This document shows, piece after piece, positions 28,046 to 36,976 of a stretch of DNA of 64,000 nt. Made by a program: the position numbers and the translations under genes. Numbering within the stretch: position 1 is the first letter of the stretch; the number at the start of each line of letters is the position of its first letter. This DNA comes from Methanoculleus oceani (GTDB lineage Archaea; Halobacteriota; Methanomicrobia; Methanomicrobiales; Methanoculleaceae): positions 857,573 through 921,572 of the forward strand of contig NZ_QFDM01000002.1 in assembly GCF_023702065.1 (NCBI RefSeq), given 5' to 3'. The notes beneath the pieces are model-generated. The model had not been told where the DNA came from. It did no database searches and saw only the letters and a program-made list of their open reading frames with translations.

Positions 28046-28537
28046 ATGACAGGGAGAGAAGACGACCCCCCCGGCCCCGGGCGGCGGGAGATCGATGAGA
28101 CAACGGACGATCGGGAGTCCCGGTTCGACAGGGCCGCCCGGAGCAGGGAGGCTTCCGGCAGCCCACCTGTCTCCCGCGAAGGCAGCCACGACTTCCCCGG
28201 CCTCTCCGCGGACTTCCGGGTAGATATCCTCGACCACAGGGATGAGGTGATCGTTGTTGCGGAACTGCCCGGCGCCGAGGGGGATGCTATCCGGATCAGC
28301 CTGCTCAACCCGCAGACCCTGCGGATAACGGCAAGGCGTGCCGGGCCGGTCGAGGAGGAGCCGGGAGCCTATTCTATCCACGAGCGCGGGAACGGCATCA
28401 TGAGCCGGCTGATACGCCTGCCCGCGAGCGTAATGGGAGAAGGTGCCGGAACCAGGTTTAAGAACGGTGTTCTCGAAGTGCGCCTGAAGAAGGTGAAGAC
28501 CGAATCCGGATCGGGAAAGGAGATCCCCATCAGGTGA
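28046..28537 (+). CDS. Hsp20/alpha-crystallin small heat shock protein
   Basis: 163 residues from the ATG at 28046 (GGAGG 8 bp upstream; in-frame ATGs at 27998 and 28016 lack this). The alpha-crystallin domain starts near FRVDILDHRDEVIVVAELPG, continues with LRITARR and IMSRLIRLPASV, and ends with the FKNGVLEVRLKK motif characteristic of Hsp20. The N-terminal 55 or so residues are polar and probably disordered. It holds unfolded proteins as an ATP-independent chaperone. Neighbours (ferritin-like, trehalose-synthase-like) also suggest stress functions. Confidence 0.92.
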   Translation: MTGREDDPPGPGRREIDETTDDRESRFDRAARSREASGSPPVSREGSHDFPGLSADFRVDILDHRDEVIVVAELPGAEGDAIRISLLNPQTLRITARRAGPVEEEPGAYSIHERGNGIMSRLIRLPASVMGEGAGTRFKNGVLEVRLKKVKTESGSGKEIPIR

Positions 28538-28619
28538 CGGGGGCCGGCGCGGCTCCGGACCGCGCACCGGCTCATACGTATCTCACCGGCCCGTCTCGAC
28601 CCGCCGGAGCAGACACCCG

Positions 28620-29945
28620 TCAGTACCGGGCCGCGCACCCTGCCATCCGGGTCGTCACCACCTGCGGGTGGTAGCAGATGACGCTGTCCCGGGCGGTGAT
28701 CCTCCCGTTGACCACCTGGTCGATGACGGCGAGGTGGTCCTGCACGCCCCGGGGAAGGAGATAATACTCCCGCACGAACTCCCTGCCCCGTGCTCCCATC
28801 TCCTCGGCCTTCTCCGGGTTCCGGAGGAGGTGGAGGATCCGGTCGGCGGTCTCCTGGACCGTCGATACCAGGTAGCCGTTCCAGCCGTCGCGAAGCTGGA
28901 GCGGTATACCGCCGACGTTCCCGGCGACGACGGGTTTTCCCTTCCAGAGCCCTTCGGTCACCGTCAGCCCGAACCCCTCTTTTATGGACTTCTGGACGAT
29001 CACGTCCGATGCCCGCTGGAGGGCGTTGATCTCCCGGTGGCTGTCCGGCGGGAGGTCGAGGACGTGGATGTCGGGATCGTCCTCGGCCGTCTCGCGGACC
29101 TCGCGCAGGACGATGAAGCACTCCGGGTCGTCGCAAGCACGCCCGCCGACGAGGACGAGCTGGCAGGGGATCTTCTGACGAACCCTTTTGAATGCCTGGA
29201 TGACACCCACGGGGTCCTTGAAGACATCGTAGCGGGAGACCTGGGTGACGATCGGTTTTGCCGGATCGATGCCGTACTTCTCTATGGTAGCATCGATCTC
29301 GGTCAGGGGGAGGTCGCGGTTCTTCTCCGAGAGCGGGTCGATGAACGGCGGGATGATGAAACTTGGCACGTTCCAGAGAGGGAGGTACTGGAAACTGGAG
29401 AATACGCTTGCGCTATACTTCTCGACCAGCCGCCGCATGATGTTGCCGATGCTTCCCACGGTCGTGGTGGGAATCGTCTCCAGCTGGACATGACACCGCC
29501 AGAGCAGCCTCTTCTGTTTGAGTTCCCTCTTCGTCAGGAACTCGATGAGACCGAGCGGCTGAGGGTCATGGACCGTCACGACATCACAATCGTCCTCAAT
29601 CAGCCCTTCATTCTGCCGCTGTGCCTCCCAGTAAGTCTCGATCATCGACGATGAGAACCCGTCCCGGCCCTGGAGGAAGTTGTGGAGAGTCTTCGTGACA
29701 TCGAAGAACGCCGGTTCGGCCTCCATGATGCTCCAGGTCGTCTCGAGGCCGAGCGCGTTGAGGAACGGGACGTACGACATCAGGATCTCTGCGACGCCGC
29801 CCCCGTGACGGGTCGAGTTTATCTCCTGCAGCCTGACACCGGAGAGACGCCCGGCAAGTTCCTCGATTGCCGAAAACTGCTTTGCGCCAACGATCCGCTG
29901 GTATTCCTTGAGGGACGGATACCCGGGGAGATCCGTAACGATCAT
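28620..29945 (-). CDS. GT4 glycosyltransferase, trehalose synthase TreT-like
   Basis: 441 residues. GT-B fold. The N-terminal half has INSTRHGGGVAEILMSYVPF and VVTVHDPQPLGLIEFL; the C-terminal half has PIVTQVSRYDVFKDPVGVIQ and the nucleotide-sugar E-x7-E motif in IKEGFGLTVTEGLWKGKPVV, then GGIPLQLRDGWNGYLV. This order matches trehalose glycosyltransferring synthase (NDP-glucose + glucose to trehalose), an osmolyte route found in archaea. The family also contains sucrose-related enzymes, so the acceptor is inferred. Convergent with hsp20. Confidence 0.85.
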   Translation of the reverse strand: MIVTDLPGYPSLKEYQRIVGAKQFSAIEELAGRLSGVRLQEINSTRHGGGVAEILMSYVPFLNALGLETTWSIMEAEPAFFDVTKTLHNFLQGRDGFSSSMIETYWEAQRQNEGLIEDDCDVVTVHDPQPLGLIEFLTKRELKQKRLLWRCHVQLETIPTTTVGSIGNIMRRLVEKYSASVFSSFQYLPLWNVPSFIIPPFIDPLSEKNRDLPLTEIDATIEKYGIDPAKPIVTQVSRYDVFKDPVGVIQAFKRVRQKIPCQLVLVGGRACDDPECFIVLREVRETAEDDPDIHVLDLPPDSHREINALQRASDVIVQKSIKEGFGLTVTEGLWKGKPVVAGNVGGIPLQLRDGWNGYLVSTVQETADRILHLLRNPEKAEEMGARGREFVREYYLLPRGVQDHLAVIDQVVNGRITARDSVICYHPQVVTTRMAGCAARY

Positions 29946-30051
29946 GAGAGCAACACTATCCGGTAATACACATCCGGCCGATAAAATGCCTTTCGGTAGG
30001 GGGCAGGCGGACCCGGGAGGACGGTCAGGTGGGGGTGCGTCCTAAAAGAGA

Positions 30052-30477
30052 TTATCCGCTTCGGATCTGCGGGGTCCGGTGAACGTCGTCGTCTGCGCGA
30101 GAAGAGGCATCCCGGGGAAGGGCTCTCTCCAGCGCAGTCTTCAACTCGGCGAGCGAGATGGGCTTTTCAAGGACACCGACGATGTCATCCGCATACTTCG
30201 AATACTCCTCGGGCCAGACATGCTTTGCGGTAAAGAGCAGGACCGGAATGTCCTTGAATTCATCATTTCGCTTCAGTTCTTCCAGGAATTGCCACCCATC
30301 TATGGGGGACATCATCACATCGAGTATGATGAGTGCAGGTTTCTCTTTCTTGATCGCCCGCAGGGCATCCCACCCGTTGTGAACCAGAAGCGGTTCACGG
30401 TTGATCTTTTTGAGCAGCAGTTCCATTACTTCCAGCGTCGGCAGGTCGTCGTCAACGACCATAATCTTGTTTCCCAA
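30052..30477 (-). CDS. single-domain response regulator
   Basis: 141 residues, receiver domain only. The acidic pocket is VVDDD near the N-terminus, the phospho-acceptor Asp is in LIILDVMMSPIDGWQF, and the Thr and Lys positions are in VLLFTAKH and VGVLEKPIS. There is no output domain, so it probably signals by protein contact. It follows the kinase by 3 bp. The start is most likely TTG at 30477: GGAGGT overlapping the kinase stop lies 7 bp upstream. The ATG at 30462 is the alternative. Confidence 0.88.
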   Translation of the reverse strand: MGNKIMVVDDDLPTLEVMELLLKKINREPLLVHNGWDALRAIKKEKPALIILDVMMSPIDGWQFLEELKRNDEFKDIPVLLFTAKHVWPEEYSKYADDIVGVLEKPISLAELKTALERALPRDASSRADDDVHRTPQIRSG

Positions 30478-30480
30478 AAC

Positions 30481-32280
30481 TCATACCTCCCTTGGTATCC
30501 TGATGGTGAAGGTGCTCCCCTCGCCCACCGCACTCGTCACTGTTATTTCTCCTCCGTGCAACAGGATATACTTGTTTGCGATCGAGAGACCCAGACCGGT
30601 TCGGCCATCTTTACGGCCCCGTTTTTCGGTGCTTCCGATGTAGAAGGGCCTGAAGATCGATTCGATGATATCCCCGGGGATACCGATGCCATTATCGCAC
30701 ACCATGATATAATGGTTTTCATTTGATCCCGCATAGCGGATCCATACTTTCTCTGGCGGTTCATTATACTTAACGGCATTTGAAACCAGACACTCCACCG
30801 CCATGTAAAGCCGATCGGGATCACCCCAGATACGGACGTCTTCCGGTATTTCATTATAAATCTGAGCTTTCGTATCGTATCCGCCGGCGGAGACGACGGA
30901 ACCGGCGAGCCTGCGGAGGGGTATATCTTGAATGGTCAGGTCGACGTAATCCATCGTAAGCAGACTCAATTCGACCACCTTCTCCACCACCGCCTGCTCC
31001 TGCCCGGCGCACTCGAGGCAGGTCCTGAGGAGTTTCTCCGTCTCCCCGGGGAGACCGTAGTACCCGGGATCCTCGACGATTATCTGGAGGTACCCGATGA
31101 GCGGCTGCAGGGGCGTGCGCAGTTCATGGGACAGGGTGGTGACGAGCCCCTTCCACTGGTCGACCTCCCAGGACATCTGCCTGCAGGCAAGTCTCTGCCG
31201 CCGCACCTCGGTGGTGTCGCGCGCCGACCCTACGACACCGGAGAGAACGCCGTCCGCCCCGGTATAGGGGGCGACTGTGACGGAGAAGGTGTGCCGGGCA
31301 TCTGCTATCACCAGATCGAGATCGTACGAGACACTCTTCTGTTCCTCAATCGCCTTCCGAACCTGCTCCATATGCTGGGCGGCAAGATCTTCGGGCAGGA
31401 GACAATCCATATCCCGCCCGACGACCTCGTCGGGAGAGAACCCGTAATCGGGGGACCGCAGCCAGGAGAAGTGCAGGATGCGGCCCGCAGTGTCCTGCAT
31501 GAAGAAGATGTCGTTTGACTGCTGGATGAGTTCCATCAGGCGCCCGTTCGACCGGATGAGGTCCTTGTTCTCGTCCTGGAGCCTGCCGGTATCCACAACC
31601 GTGCACTCGAAGAGGTTCTCGGGGACCAGCGCCCGGCAGGAGAGGAGGACCGTCCGGGCGTCGCCATTGTGCGCACGCAGCGTCATCTCCATATTGCCGA
31701 TGTAGCCTTCCAGCTTCATCTCCTCGATGAACCTGACCTTATCGACCTCATCAGCCCAGATCATCTCGGCCGGGATGCCGACGAGTTCCTGGGCCGTGTA
31801 ACCGAGTATATCGGCACACTGCCTGCTGGCGCAGACCAGCCGGAGGGTTTCGGAGTCGCAGAGGAACTTTGCATCGCGGGCCTCTTCGACGATCCGCCTG
31901 CACCGGGAGGCAATCAGGTTGGAGTCCTGCGAGAAGAGGGTCGTGACCCCGAAGACCCAGAAGAAGATCATCGTGTGCAGCCCCGTCATCACCGGGTCTA
32001 TGGTGAAACCGAGGACCGACAGATACGTCCGGATGAGCGCGAACCCGGTGATCAGGAATGCGGTCACCCAGAGCCCCTGCCGGGGGAACCAGAGAGCGGC
32101 AAGGAGTATGGGAATGCAGTAGATCAGGGGACAGATAAGGTAAGCGCTGTAATCCGGTGCAATAGCCGTGAGCATGAGCGATATCGCTGAAAACGACACT
32201 AATACGATCATTTTGACGATATCCGTCCCGGTAAAGAGGTCTTCACGGAAATGGCTCGATAGACACCGGCTTAAGGACAT
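30481..32280 (-). CDS. membrane PAS sensor histidine kinase
   Basis: 599 residues. About four N-terminal membrane segments (MIVLVSFSAISLMLTAIAPD; YLICPLIYCIPILLAALWFP; others to residue 115), then two PAS domains (about 135-240 and 255-370), then the kinase core with H box TLSHELRTPLQPLIGY, N box CLVSNAVKYNEPP, G1 VCDNGIGIPGD and G2 GRTGLGLSIANKY. It forms a two-component pair with the receiver directly downstream. Substantial hydrophobic N-terminus without a large outer loop suggests sensing within or near the membrane. Confidence 0.92.
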   Translation of the reverse strand: MSLSRCLSSHFREDLFTGTDIVKMIVLVSFSAISLMLTAIAPDYSAYLICPLIYCIPILLAALWFPRQGLWVTAFLITGFALIRTYLSVLGFTIDPVMTGLHTMIFFWVFGVTTLFSQDSNLIASRCRRIVEEARDAKFLCDSETLRLVCASRQCADILGYTAQELVGIPAEMIWADEVDKVRFIEEMKLEGYIGNMEMTLRAHNGDARTVLLSCRALVPENLFECTVVDTGRLQDENKDLIRSNGRLMELIQQSNDIFFMQDTAGRILHFSWLRSPDYGFSPDEVVGRDMDCLLPEDLAAQHMEQVRKAIEEQKSVSYDLDLVIADARHTFSVTVAPYTGADGVLSGVVGSARDTTEVRRQRLACRQMSWEVDQWKGLVTTLSHELRTPLQPLIGYLQIIVEDPGYYGLPGETEKLLRTCLECAGQEQAVVEKVVELSLLTMDYVDLTIQDIPLRRLAGSVVSAGGYDTKAQIYNEIPEDVRIWGDPDRLYMAVECLVSNAVKYNEPPEKVWIRYAGSNENHYIMVCDNGIGIPGDIIESIFRPFYIGSTEKRGRKDGRTGLGLSIANKYILLHGGEITVTSAVGEGSTFTIRIPREV

Positions 32281-32310
32281 AGAAGATACAAAGAGTATGC
32301 CCGGAAGTGA

Positions 32311-32318
32311 TATATATA
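32311..32318 (-). promoter_or_regulatory. TATA box of the kinase/receiver operon
   Basis: TATATATA lies 31-38 bp upstream of the kinase ATG (32280), giving a very short leader. No Shine-Dalgarno is visible. The sequence is symmetric, but the oppositely oriented reductase gene starts 180 bp away, so it is assigned to the minus strand. Confidence 0.5.
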
Positions 32319-32501
32319 CAATTCTAAATCCTGCAACGAGGAATAGACAATGTTTCCAAAAAAGAAGTATAATTCATGAGTTTAGAGAGCAAATGTCGAA
32401 CGTTTCCCCTGTCCGGGAAGAGAGGGAGTGCAGGGACCGTAGCAGGCCCCCGTACCGCCCGGAGGAGAGCCTATATGAAGATCGTCGTGTAACCCTAAAA
32501 T

Positions 32502-33182
32502 ATGCGCCCGTTTGTCTTCGTCAACATCGCCATGAGCGCTGACGGGAAGATCTCGACGAAAGAGCGGCGGCAGGTGAGAATCTCGGGTAGTGAAGATTAC
32601 TCACGGGTCGACCGGATCAAGGCGGAGAGCGATGCCATTATGGTCGGCATCGGCACCGTGCTCGCCGACAACCCCTCGCTCACCGTCAAGTCCCCGGAAC
32701 TCCGGGCCGGGCGGAGAGCGGCCGGAATGGATGAGAATCCCATCCGCGTCGTGGTGGACAGCAGAGGGAGGATCCCCCTGGACGCCGATATCCTCCACAA
32801 GGGGGCCGGGAAGCGTATCGTCGCCGTCTCAAGCGAGGCCTCTCCCGGAACGGTGGAGGCCCTCAGGCAGCACGCCACCGTCGTCGTCGCCGGCGACGGG
32901 ACCGTCGATCTGAGGGTCCTGCTCGAAGATCTGCATCGGCAGGGTGTCCGGCGCCTGATGGTCGAGGGGGGCGGGACCCTGATCTGGACGCTTTTTGCAC
33001 AGGGGCTCGTCGACGAACTCCAGACGTTCATCGGTAACATCGTCATCGGCGGGAAGGATGCCCCCACCCCGGCCGACGGCGCCGGTTTTCTCCGGGAGAC
33101 GGATTTTGCACGGTTACGCATCATCGAGGCCGTTCGGCTCGACGACGGCCTGCTCGTGCGATGGAAGGTGGAGAGAGCGTGA
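32502..33182 (+). CDS. 2,5-diamino-6-ribosylamino-pyrimidinone 5'-phosphate reductase (RibD C-terminal family)
   Basis: NAD(P)H-dependent reduction in archaeal riboflavin, FAD and F420 precursor synthesis. 226 residues, the length of the stand-alone archaeal enzyme. Motifs: RPFVFVNIAMSADGKIS at the N-terminus, SDAIMVGIGTVLADNPSLTV, PIRVVVDSRGRIP, and LMVEGGGTLIWTLFAQGLVD near the C-terminus. There is no deaminase domain. ATG at 32502 follows an A/T-rich stretch (CCTAAAAT) with no good Shine-Dalgarno. Confidence 0.92.
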   Translation: MRPFVFVNIAMSADGKISTKERRQVRISGSEDYSRVDRIKAESDAIMVGIGTVLADNPSLTVKSPELRAGRRAAGMDENPIRVVVDSRGRIPLDADILHKGAGKRIVAVSSEASPGTVEALRQHATVVVAGDGTVDLRVLLEDLHRQGVRRLMVEGGGTLIWTLFAQGLVDELQTFIGNIVIGGKDAPTPADGAGFLRETDFARLRIIEAVRLDDGLLVRWKVERA

Positions 33183-33299
33183 GGCGGGAGCACCCCGCCC
33201 GGTCACCCCCTCAAACGTCGGGAGCGCGGATCTCAAGCCCCGGCCGTTTGCCGGGATGACCGCGCTTCGAACCGGTCAATCAAAAAAAGGATCTGAAGG

Positions 33300-33764
33300 T
33301 TATGGAACCTTTACGATCTCGTCTTTGATCTTGTAAGAACCTCCCGTGATGAGGGAGACGGTAATCTCAACCCTGTTCTCACCCTGTGCGTTCTTGATGA
33401 TTACATTGTCGCCCTTGATCGGCTGCATCTTCTCGGTGATGACCTCCCCGGTCGATTTGGTCACGCGAAGATCGATGCCGTTCACGAAGTCCTGGCCTTT
33501 GCCGCCGTTGAAGGTGATGGTGAGGTCGTGCGTAAAGCGGGAGGGGTACCCGGGCTCGATCCCGAACACAACCTCCCTTTCCGGCGGCACTGTCTGCGTC
33601 GGGCCGGGGGCAAGCGAGGCCGCGGTCGTGGGCGCGGGCGTTGCCGTGATCACTGCCGTCTCCCTCGGGGTGGGGCCTTCGGGCTCTCCGGAGCCGGTGC
33701 ATGCGGCGCAGAACGAAAATGCGAGTAGAAGTACAATCAGAGCAGGTAGCAACCTGAAGTTCAT
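33300..33764 (-). CDS. predicted lipoprotein, uncharacterised
   Basis: 154 residues from the ATG at 33764. MNFRLLPALIVLLLAFSFCA followed by ACTGSGE is a signal peptide with a lipobox-like site ending in Cys. A Thr/Pro/Ala-rich linker follows (TPAPTTAASLAPGPTQ), then a beta-rich C-terminal domain of about 90 residues (FTHDLTITFNGGKGQDFVNG; ENRVEITVSLITGGSYKIKD). The domain is probably displayed outside the membrane on the linker. Family not recognised. The frame is open 15 codons further up, but those residues are charged and would spoil the signal. Confidence 0.72.
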   Translation of the reverse strand: MNFRLLPALIVLLLAFSFCAACTGSGEPEGPTPRETAVITATPAPTTAASLAPGPTQTVPPEREVVFGIEPGYPSRFTHDLTITFNGGKGQDFVNGIDLRVTKSTGEVITEKMQPIKGDNVIIKNAQGENRVEITVSLITGGSYKIKDEIVKVP

Positions 33765-34010
33765 AAAGCATTCATGCACATCAAGGTATTTCACCCTTTC
33801 GTCACGCATGCAGCGTGTTCGGCATGCGGCAATCTAAATACCGGGTGTCGCCCCTAACCGGCCAGTCCGGAGGAAATAGCACTCAGGTCAGAGCAATAGC
33901 CCAATGGAGTTTGAGAATATCCCGGACAGACTAGCCACCAATACGTAAAATACGCAATGTTTATGGCTGCGAGAAGGAAACTTCTATCTATACCCATAGA
34001 GGTACAAAAA

Positions 34011-35600
34011 ATGAATCTAAAAAGACCGAATGCTAACGAAGCAACGGGAACGACCAACCGCTCCCGGGACGTCGTGCCCATGTCGGGCATCTGCACCCGG
34101 TGTGTCGACGGCTGCAAGGGAAGCTGCGAGATCTGGCTCTCCTCTTTCCGGGGCAGGGAAGTCCTCTATCCCGGCCCGTTCGGCGAGATCACCGCCGGTG
34201 CGGACAAGAACTACCCGATCGACTACTCGCACCTGAACATCCAGGGCTACGCGCAGGGTGCGAAGGGGCTCCCCGAAGGCGTCGAGGCCAACCCCGACAC
34301 CGCGGTGTTCTCGGAAGTAGACACCAGGACCGAGTACGGGTGGGATATCAAGGTCCCGATGCGGGTCCCCATCTTCACCGGGGCGCTCGGGTCGACCGAG
34401 ATCGCCAGGGCCAACTGGGAGCACTTCTCCATCGGGGCCGCCATAGCGGGCATCACCCTCGTCTGTGGAGAGAACGTCTGCGGGGTCGACCCGAAACTGG
34501 TGCTCGACCACAACGGCAAGGTCAGCAAGTCGCCCGAGATGGACCGGCGTATCGAAACCTACCGGAGATTCCATGACAGGTACGGCGAACTCCTGGTGCA
34601 GTTGAACGTGGAGGACACGCGGCTTGGAACCGCGGAGTATGTCTCCTCGAAGCACAACCTGGAGACGATCGAACTGAAGTGGGGTCAGGGCGCAAAGTGC
34701 ATCGGCGGCGAGATCAAGGTCGGCAGCATCGACCGGGCGAACCAGCTCAAAGATCGCGGCTACATCGTCCTCCCGGACCCCAGGTCCTCCGAAGTGCAGG
34801 CAGCCTTCAAGGACGGCGCCATAAAGGAGTTCGAGCGGCACTCCCGTCTCGGTTTCGTCACCCGTGAAGGGTTCCTCGAGGAGGTCGACCGGCTCCGCGA
34901 CATCGGGTTCAAGCGGGTCACCCTCAAGACCGGCGCCTACTCGGCCGTCGAACTCGCAATGGCAATCCGTTACAGTTCCGAAGCAAAGATCGACCTCCTC
35001 ACCATCGACGGCGCGCCCGGCGGTACGGGAATGAGCCCCTGGCCGATGATGAACGAGTGGGGCATCCCGACGTTCTACATTGAGTCCCTCGCTTACCAGT
35101 TCGCCGAGCGGCTGAAGGCACGGGGTATCCGGGTCCCGGACATCGCCATCGCCGGCGGGTTTGCAGACGAGGCAAACGTCTTCAAGGCGCTCGCCATGGG
35201 AAGCCCCTACGTCAAAGCGGTCTGCATGGGCCGCGGCCTGATGATCCCCGGCATGGTCGGGAAGAACATCGAGAAGTGGCTCGCAAACGGCGAACTCCCC
35301 AAGACCGTCTCGAAGTACGGCAGCGGCGTCGAGGAGATCTTCGTCTGTTACGAGGAACTCAAGGAGAAGTTCCCCGGCCGGATCAACGAGATCCCGCTCG
35401 GAGCACTCGGCATCTACACCTACGCCCAGAGGTTCAGGACCGGACTCCAGCAGGTCATGGCCGGTAGCCGGAACTTCAGCCTCGGGACGGTCGCCCGGAG
35501 CGACCTGATGGCGCTGACCGAGGAGGCGGAAGCGGTCTCCGGCATCCCGTACGTGATGCGGGCCTACCGCGACGCTGCCGAAGCGGTCCTCGACTCGTGA
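34011..35600 (+). CDS. glutamate synthase-like FMN protein (archaeal GltB central domain)
   Basis: 529 residues corresponding to the FMN-binding/synthase domain of large-subunit glutamate synthase, with no glutaminase domain. The N-terminus carries a Cys cluster, CTRCVDGCKGSC, which may bind iron-sulfur. Downstream are LTIDGAPGGTGMSPWPMMNE (FMN/substrate site) and IAIAGGFADEANVFKALAMG with VCMGRGLMIPG (phosphate binding). Archaea make glutamate with this subunit plus separate glutaminase and alpha-like subunits, which are not in the window. GAGGT ahead of the ATG at 34011 fixes the start. Confidence 0.9.
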   Translation: MNLKRPNANEATGTTNRSRDVVPMSGICTRCVDGCKGSCEIWLSSFRGREVLYPGPFGEITAGADKNYPIDYSHLNIQGYAQGAKGLPEGVEANPDTAVFSEVDTRTEYGWDIKVPMRVPIFTGALGSTEIARANWEHFSIGAAIAGITLVCGENVCGVDPKLVLDHNGKVSKSPEMDRRIETYRRFHDRYGELLVQLNVEDTRLGTAEYVSSKHNLETIELKWGQGAKCIGGEIKVGSIDRANQLKDRGYIVLPDPRSSEVQAAFKDGAIKEFERHSRLGFVTREGFLEEVDRLRDIGFKRVTLKTGAYSAVELAMAIRYSSEAKIDLLTIDGAPGGTGMSPWPMMNEWGIPTFYIESLAYQFAERLKARGIRVPDIAIAGGFADEANVFKALAMGSPYVKAVCMGRGLMIPGMVGKNIEKWLANGELPKTVSKYGSGVEEIFVCYEELKEKFPGRINEIPLGALGIYTYAQRFRTGLQQVMAGSRNFSLGTVARSDLMALTEEAEAVSGIPYVMRAYRDAAEAVLDS

Positions 35601-35731
35601 GCACGGGGCGGTACAGAGAGGCGAATCTCCTCCCCCGGCAGGCCGCGCACCACGTCCAAAGCGTTGGGCCGTGAGGGGGAAAACAACCGGGGGAGGTACA
35701 AATACCCCAGATAAACACTTTTTAATAATAT

Positions 35732-35760
35732 TTCGCATCCGCGATAATATTTAATGCGAA
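35732..35760 (+). promoter_or_regulatory. inverted repeat bracketing the TATA box of the epimerase gene
   Basis: TTCGCAT (35732-35738) and its exact complement ATGCGAA (35754-35760) flank GATAATATTTA, a strong TATA candidate about 35-45 bp upstream of the epimerase ATG at 35788. A repressor dimer binding here would block TBP/TFB. Inferred from geometry only. Confidence 0.45.
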
Positions 35761-35787
35761 GAGTGCATCAGGTGTGCCTGATATACC

Positions 35788-36921
35788 ATGCACAGGGATA
35801 CAAGTCCGACCATTCTCATCACCGGGGGAGCAGGATTCATCGGGTCGCACCTCGCAACGGAGTTGCTGCAGCACGGCTACGGGGTCCGCATCCTCGATAA
35901 CCTGACGCCACGGGTGCACGGCCCGGAGCGGCGCCGGCCAGCCCATCTCGACCGGCGGGCGAAGGTCCTCGTCGGGGATATCCGGGACCCACACCGCGTG
36001 AAGGAGGCTCTTGATGGGGTCGACGCCGTCATTCACCTGGCGGCGGTCGTCGGGGAGCGATCGAGCATGTACCAGATCGAGAAGTACATGAGCGTCAACA
36101 CCGCCGGGACCGCCGTCCTCCTCGAGGCCTTGCTCGACCACCCGGTAGAGCGGCTCATCGTCGCCTCGAGCAGCGTCGTCTATGGGGAAGGCTTATACTG
36201 CTCGTACAACGGCACCGTCTACCCGAAGATCCGGCGCTCTCCGGGAGAGGTGGCAAGGGGCGACTGGGAGCCCCGGAGCCCGGACGGGGAGGTGATCTAC
36301 CCCCTTCCCACACCGGAGACAAAGGAGGCGTCGCCGCTCTCGGTGTACGCCGTCTCCAAGTACGACCAGGAGGAGATGTGCAGGCTGATCGGGGAGTCAT
36401 ATGGCATCCCGACGACCATTCTCCGGCTCTTTTCCGTCTACGGTCCGCACCAGGGGTATGCCAGCCCGTACTCCGGCATGCTGACCGAGTACGCGTCCCG
36501 CCTGCTCCAGGGTCTTCCCGTGCGCCTCTTCGAGGACGGTTACCAGCAGCGCGACTTCGTGAGCGTCTACGATGCGGTGCGTGCCTTCCGCCTGGCCCTT
36601 GAGTCACCCCGCGCCGCCGGCATGACGTTCAACATCGGGAGCGGCCGCCCCCATACGTTCCGGACCGTCGCCGATCTCCTTGCCGCGATAACCGGGCGGC
36701 AGCACCTCTCCCCGGCGGTCATGGGGATCGGCCGGATCGGCGATATCCGCCACTGCATCGCAGACATCAGCCGTGCCCGGGAGGTCCTCGGCTACGAGCC
36801 CGGGGTCACCCTCGATGCGGGCCTGCTCGGCCTGGTCGCCTGGGTCGAGGCGGAGATCGCAGAGCGGCGGAAGGTTCCCGCACCTCTCAAGATACCGGCG
36901 TCGTCGCGCCTCCATGTCTGA
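35788..36921 (+). CDS. NAD-dependent sugar epimerase/dehydratase (extended SDR)
   Basis: 377 residues. NAD-binding ITGGAGFIGSHLATELL, acidic strand end VRILDNLTP, VIHLAAVVGERSSM, and the catalytic YxxxK in LSVYAVSKYDQEEMC with Ser in IVASSSVVYGEG. DISRAREVLGYEP near the C-terminus is typical of UDP-sugar epimerases. Compared with the common GalE-like form there is an insertion of about 40 residues after VVYGEG. Probably acts on nucleotide sugars for surface glycans; substrate not determined. A possible operator overlaps its promoter. Confidence 0.88.
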   Translation: MHRDTSPTILITGGAGFIGSHLATELLQHGYGVRILDNLTPRVHGPERRRPAHLDRRAKVLVGDIRDPHRVKEALDGVDAVIHLAAVVGERSSMYQIEKYMSVNTAGTAVLLEALLDHPVERLIVASSSVVYGEGLYCSYNGTVYPKIRRSPGEVARGDWEPRSPDGEVIYPLPTPETKEASPLSVYAVSKYDQEEMCRLIGESYGIPTTILRLFSVYGPHQGYASPYSGMLTEYASRLLQGLPVRLFEDGYQQRDFVSVYDAVRAFRLALESPRAAGMTFNIGSGRPHTFRTVADLLAAITGRQHLSPAVMGIGRIGDIRHCIADISRAREVLGYEPGVTLDAGLLGLVAWVEAEIAERRKVPAPLKIPASSRLHV

Positions 36922-36976
36922 AGGCCGCCCGGGCCCCAACCTTTATTTTTCCCATCGGTCGTATCATAATTGTATT

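Noticed and set aside
34017..35738. 573-codon frame antisense to the glutamate synthase-like gene
   Set aside because: Shadow frame with no domain, opposite a gene with clear FMN motifs.
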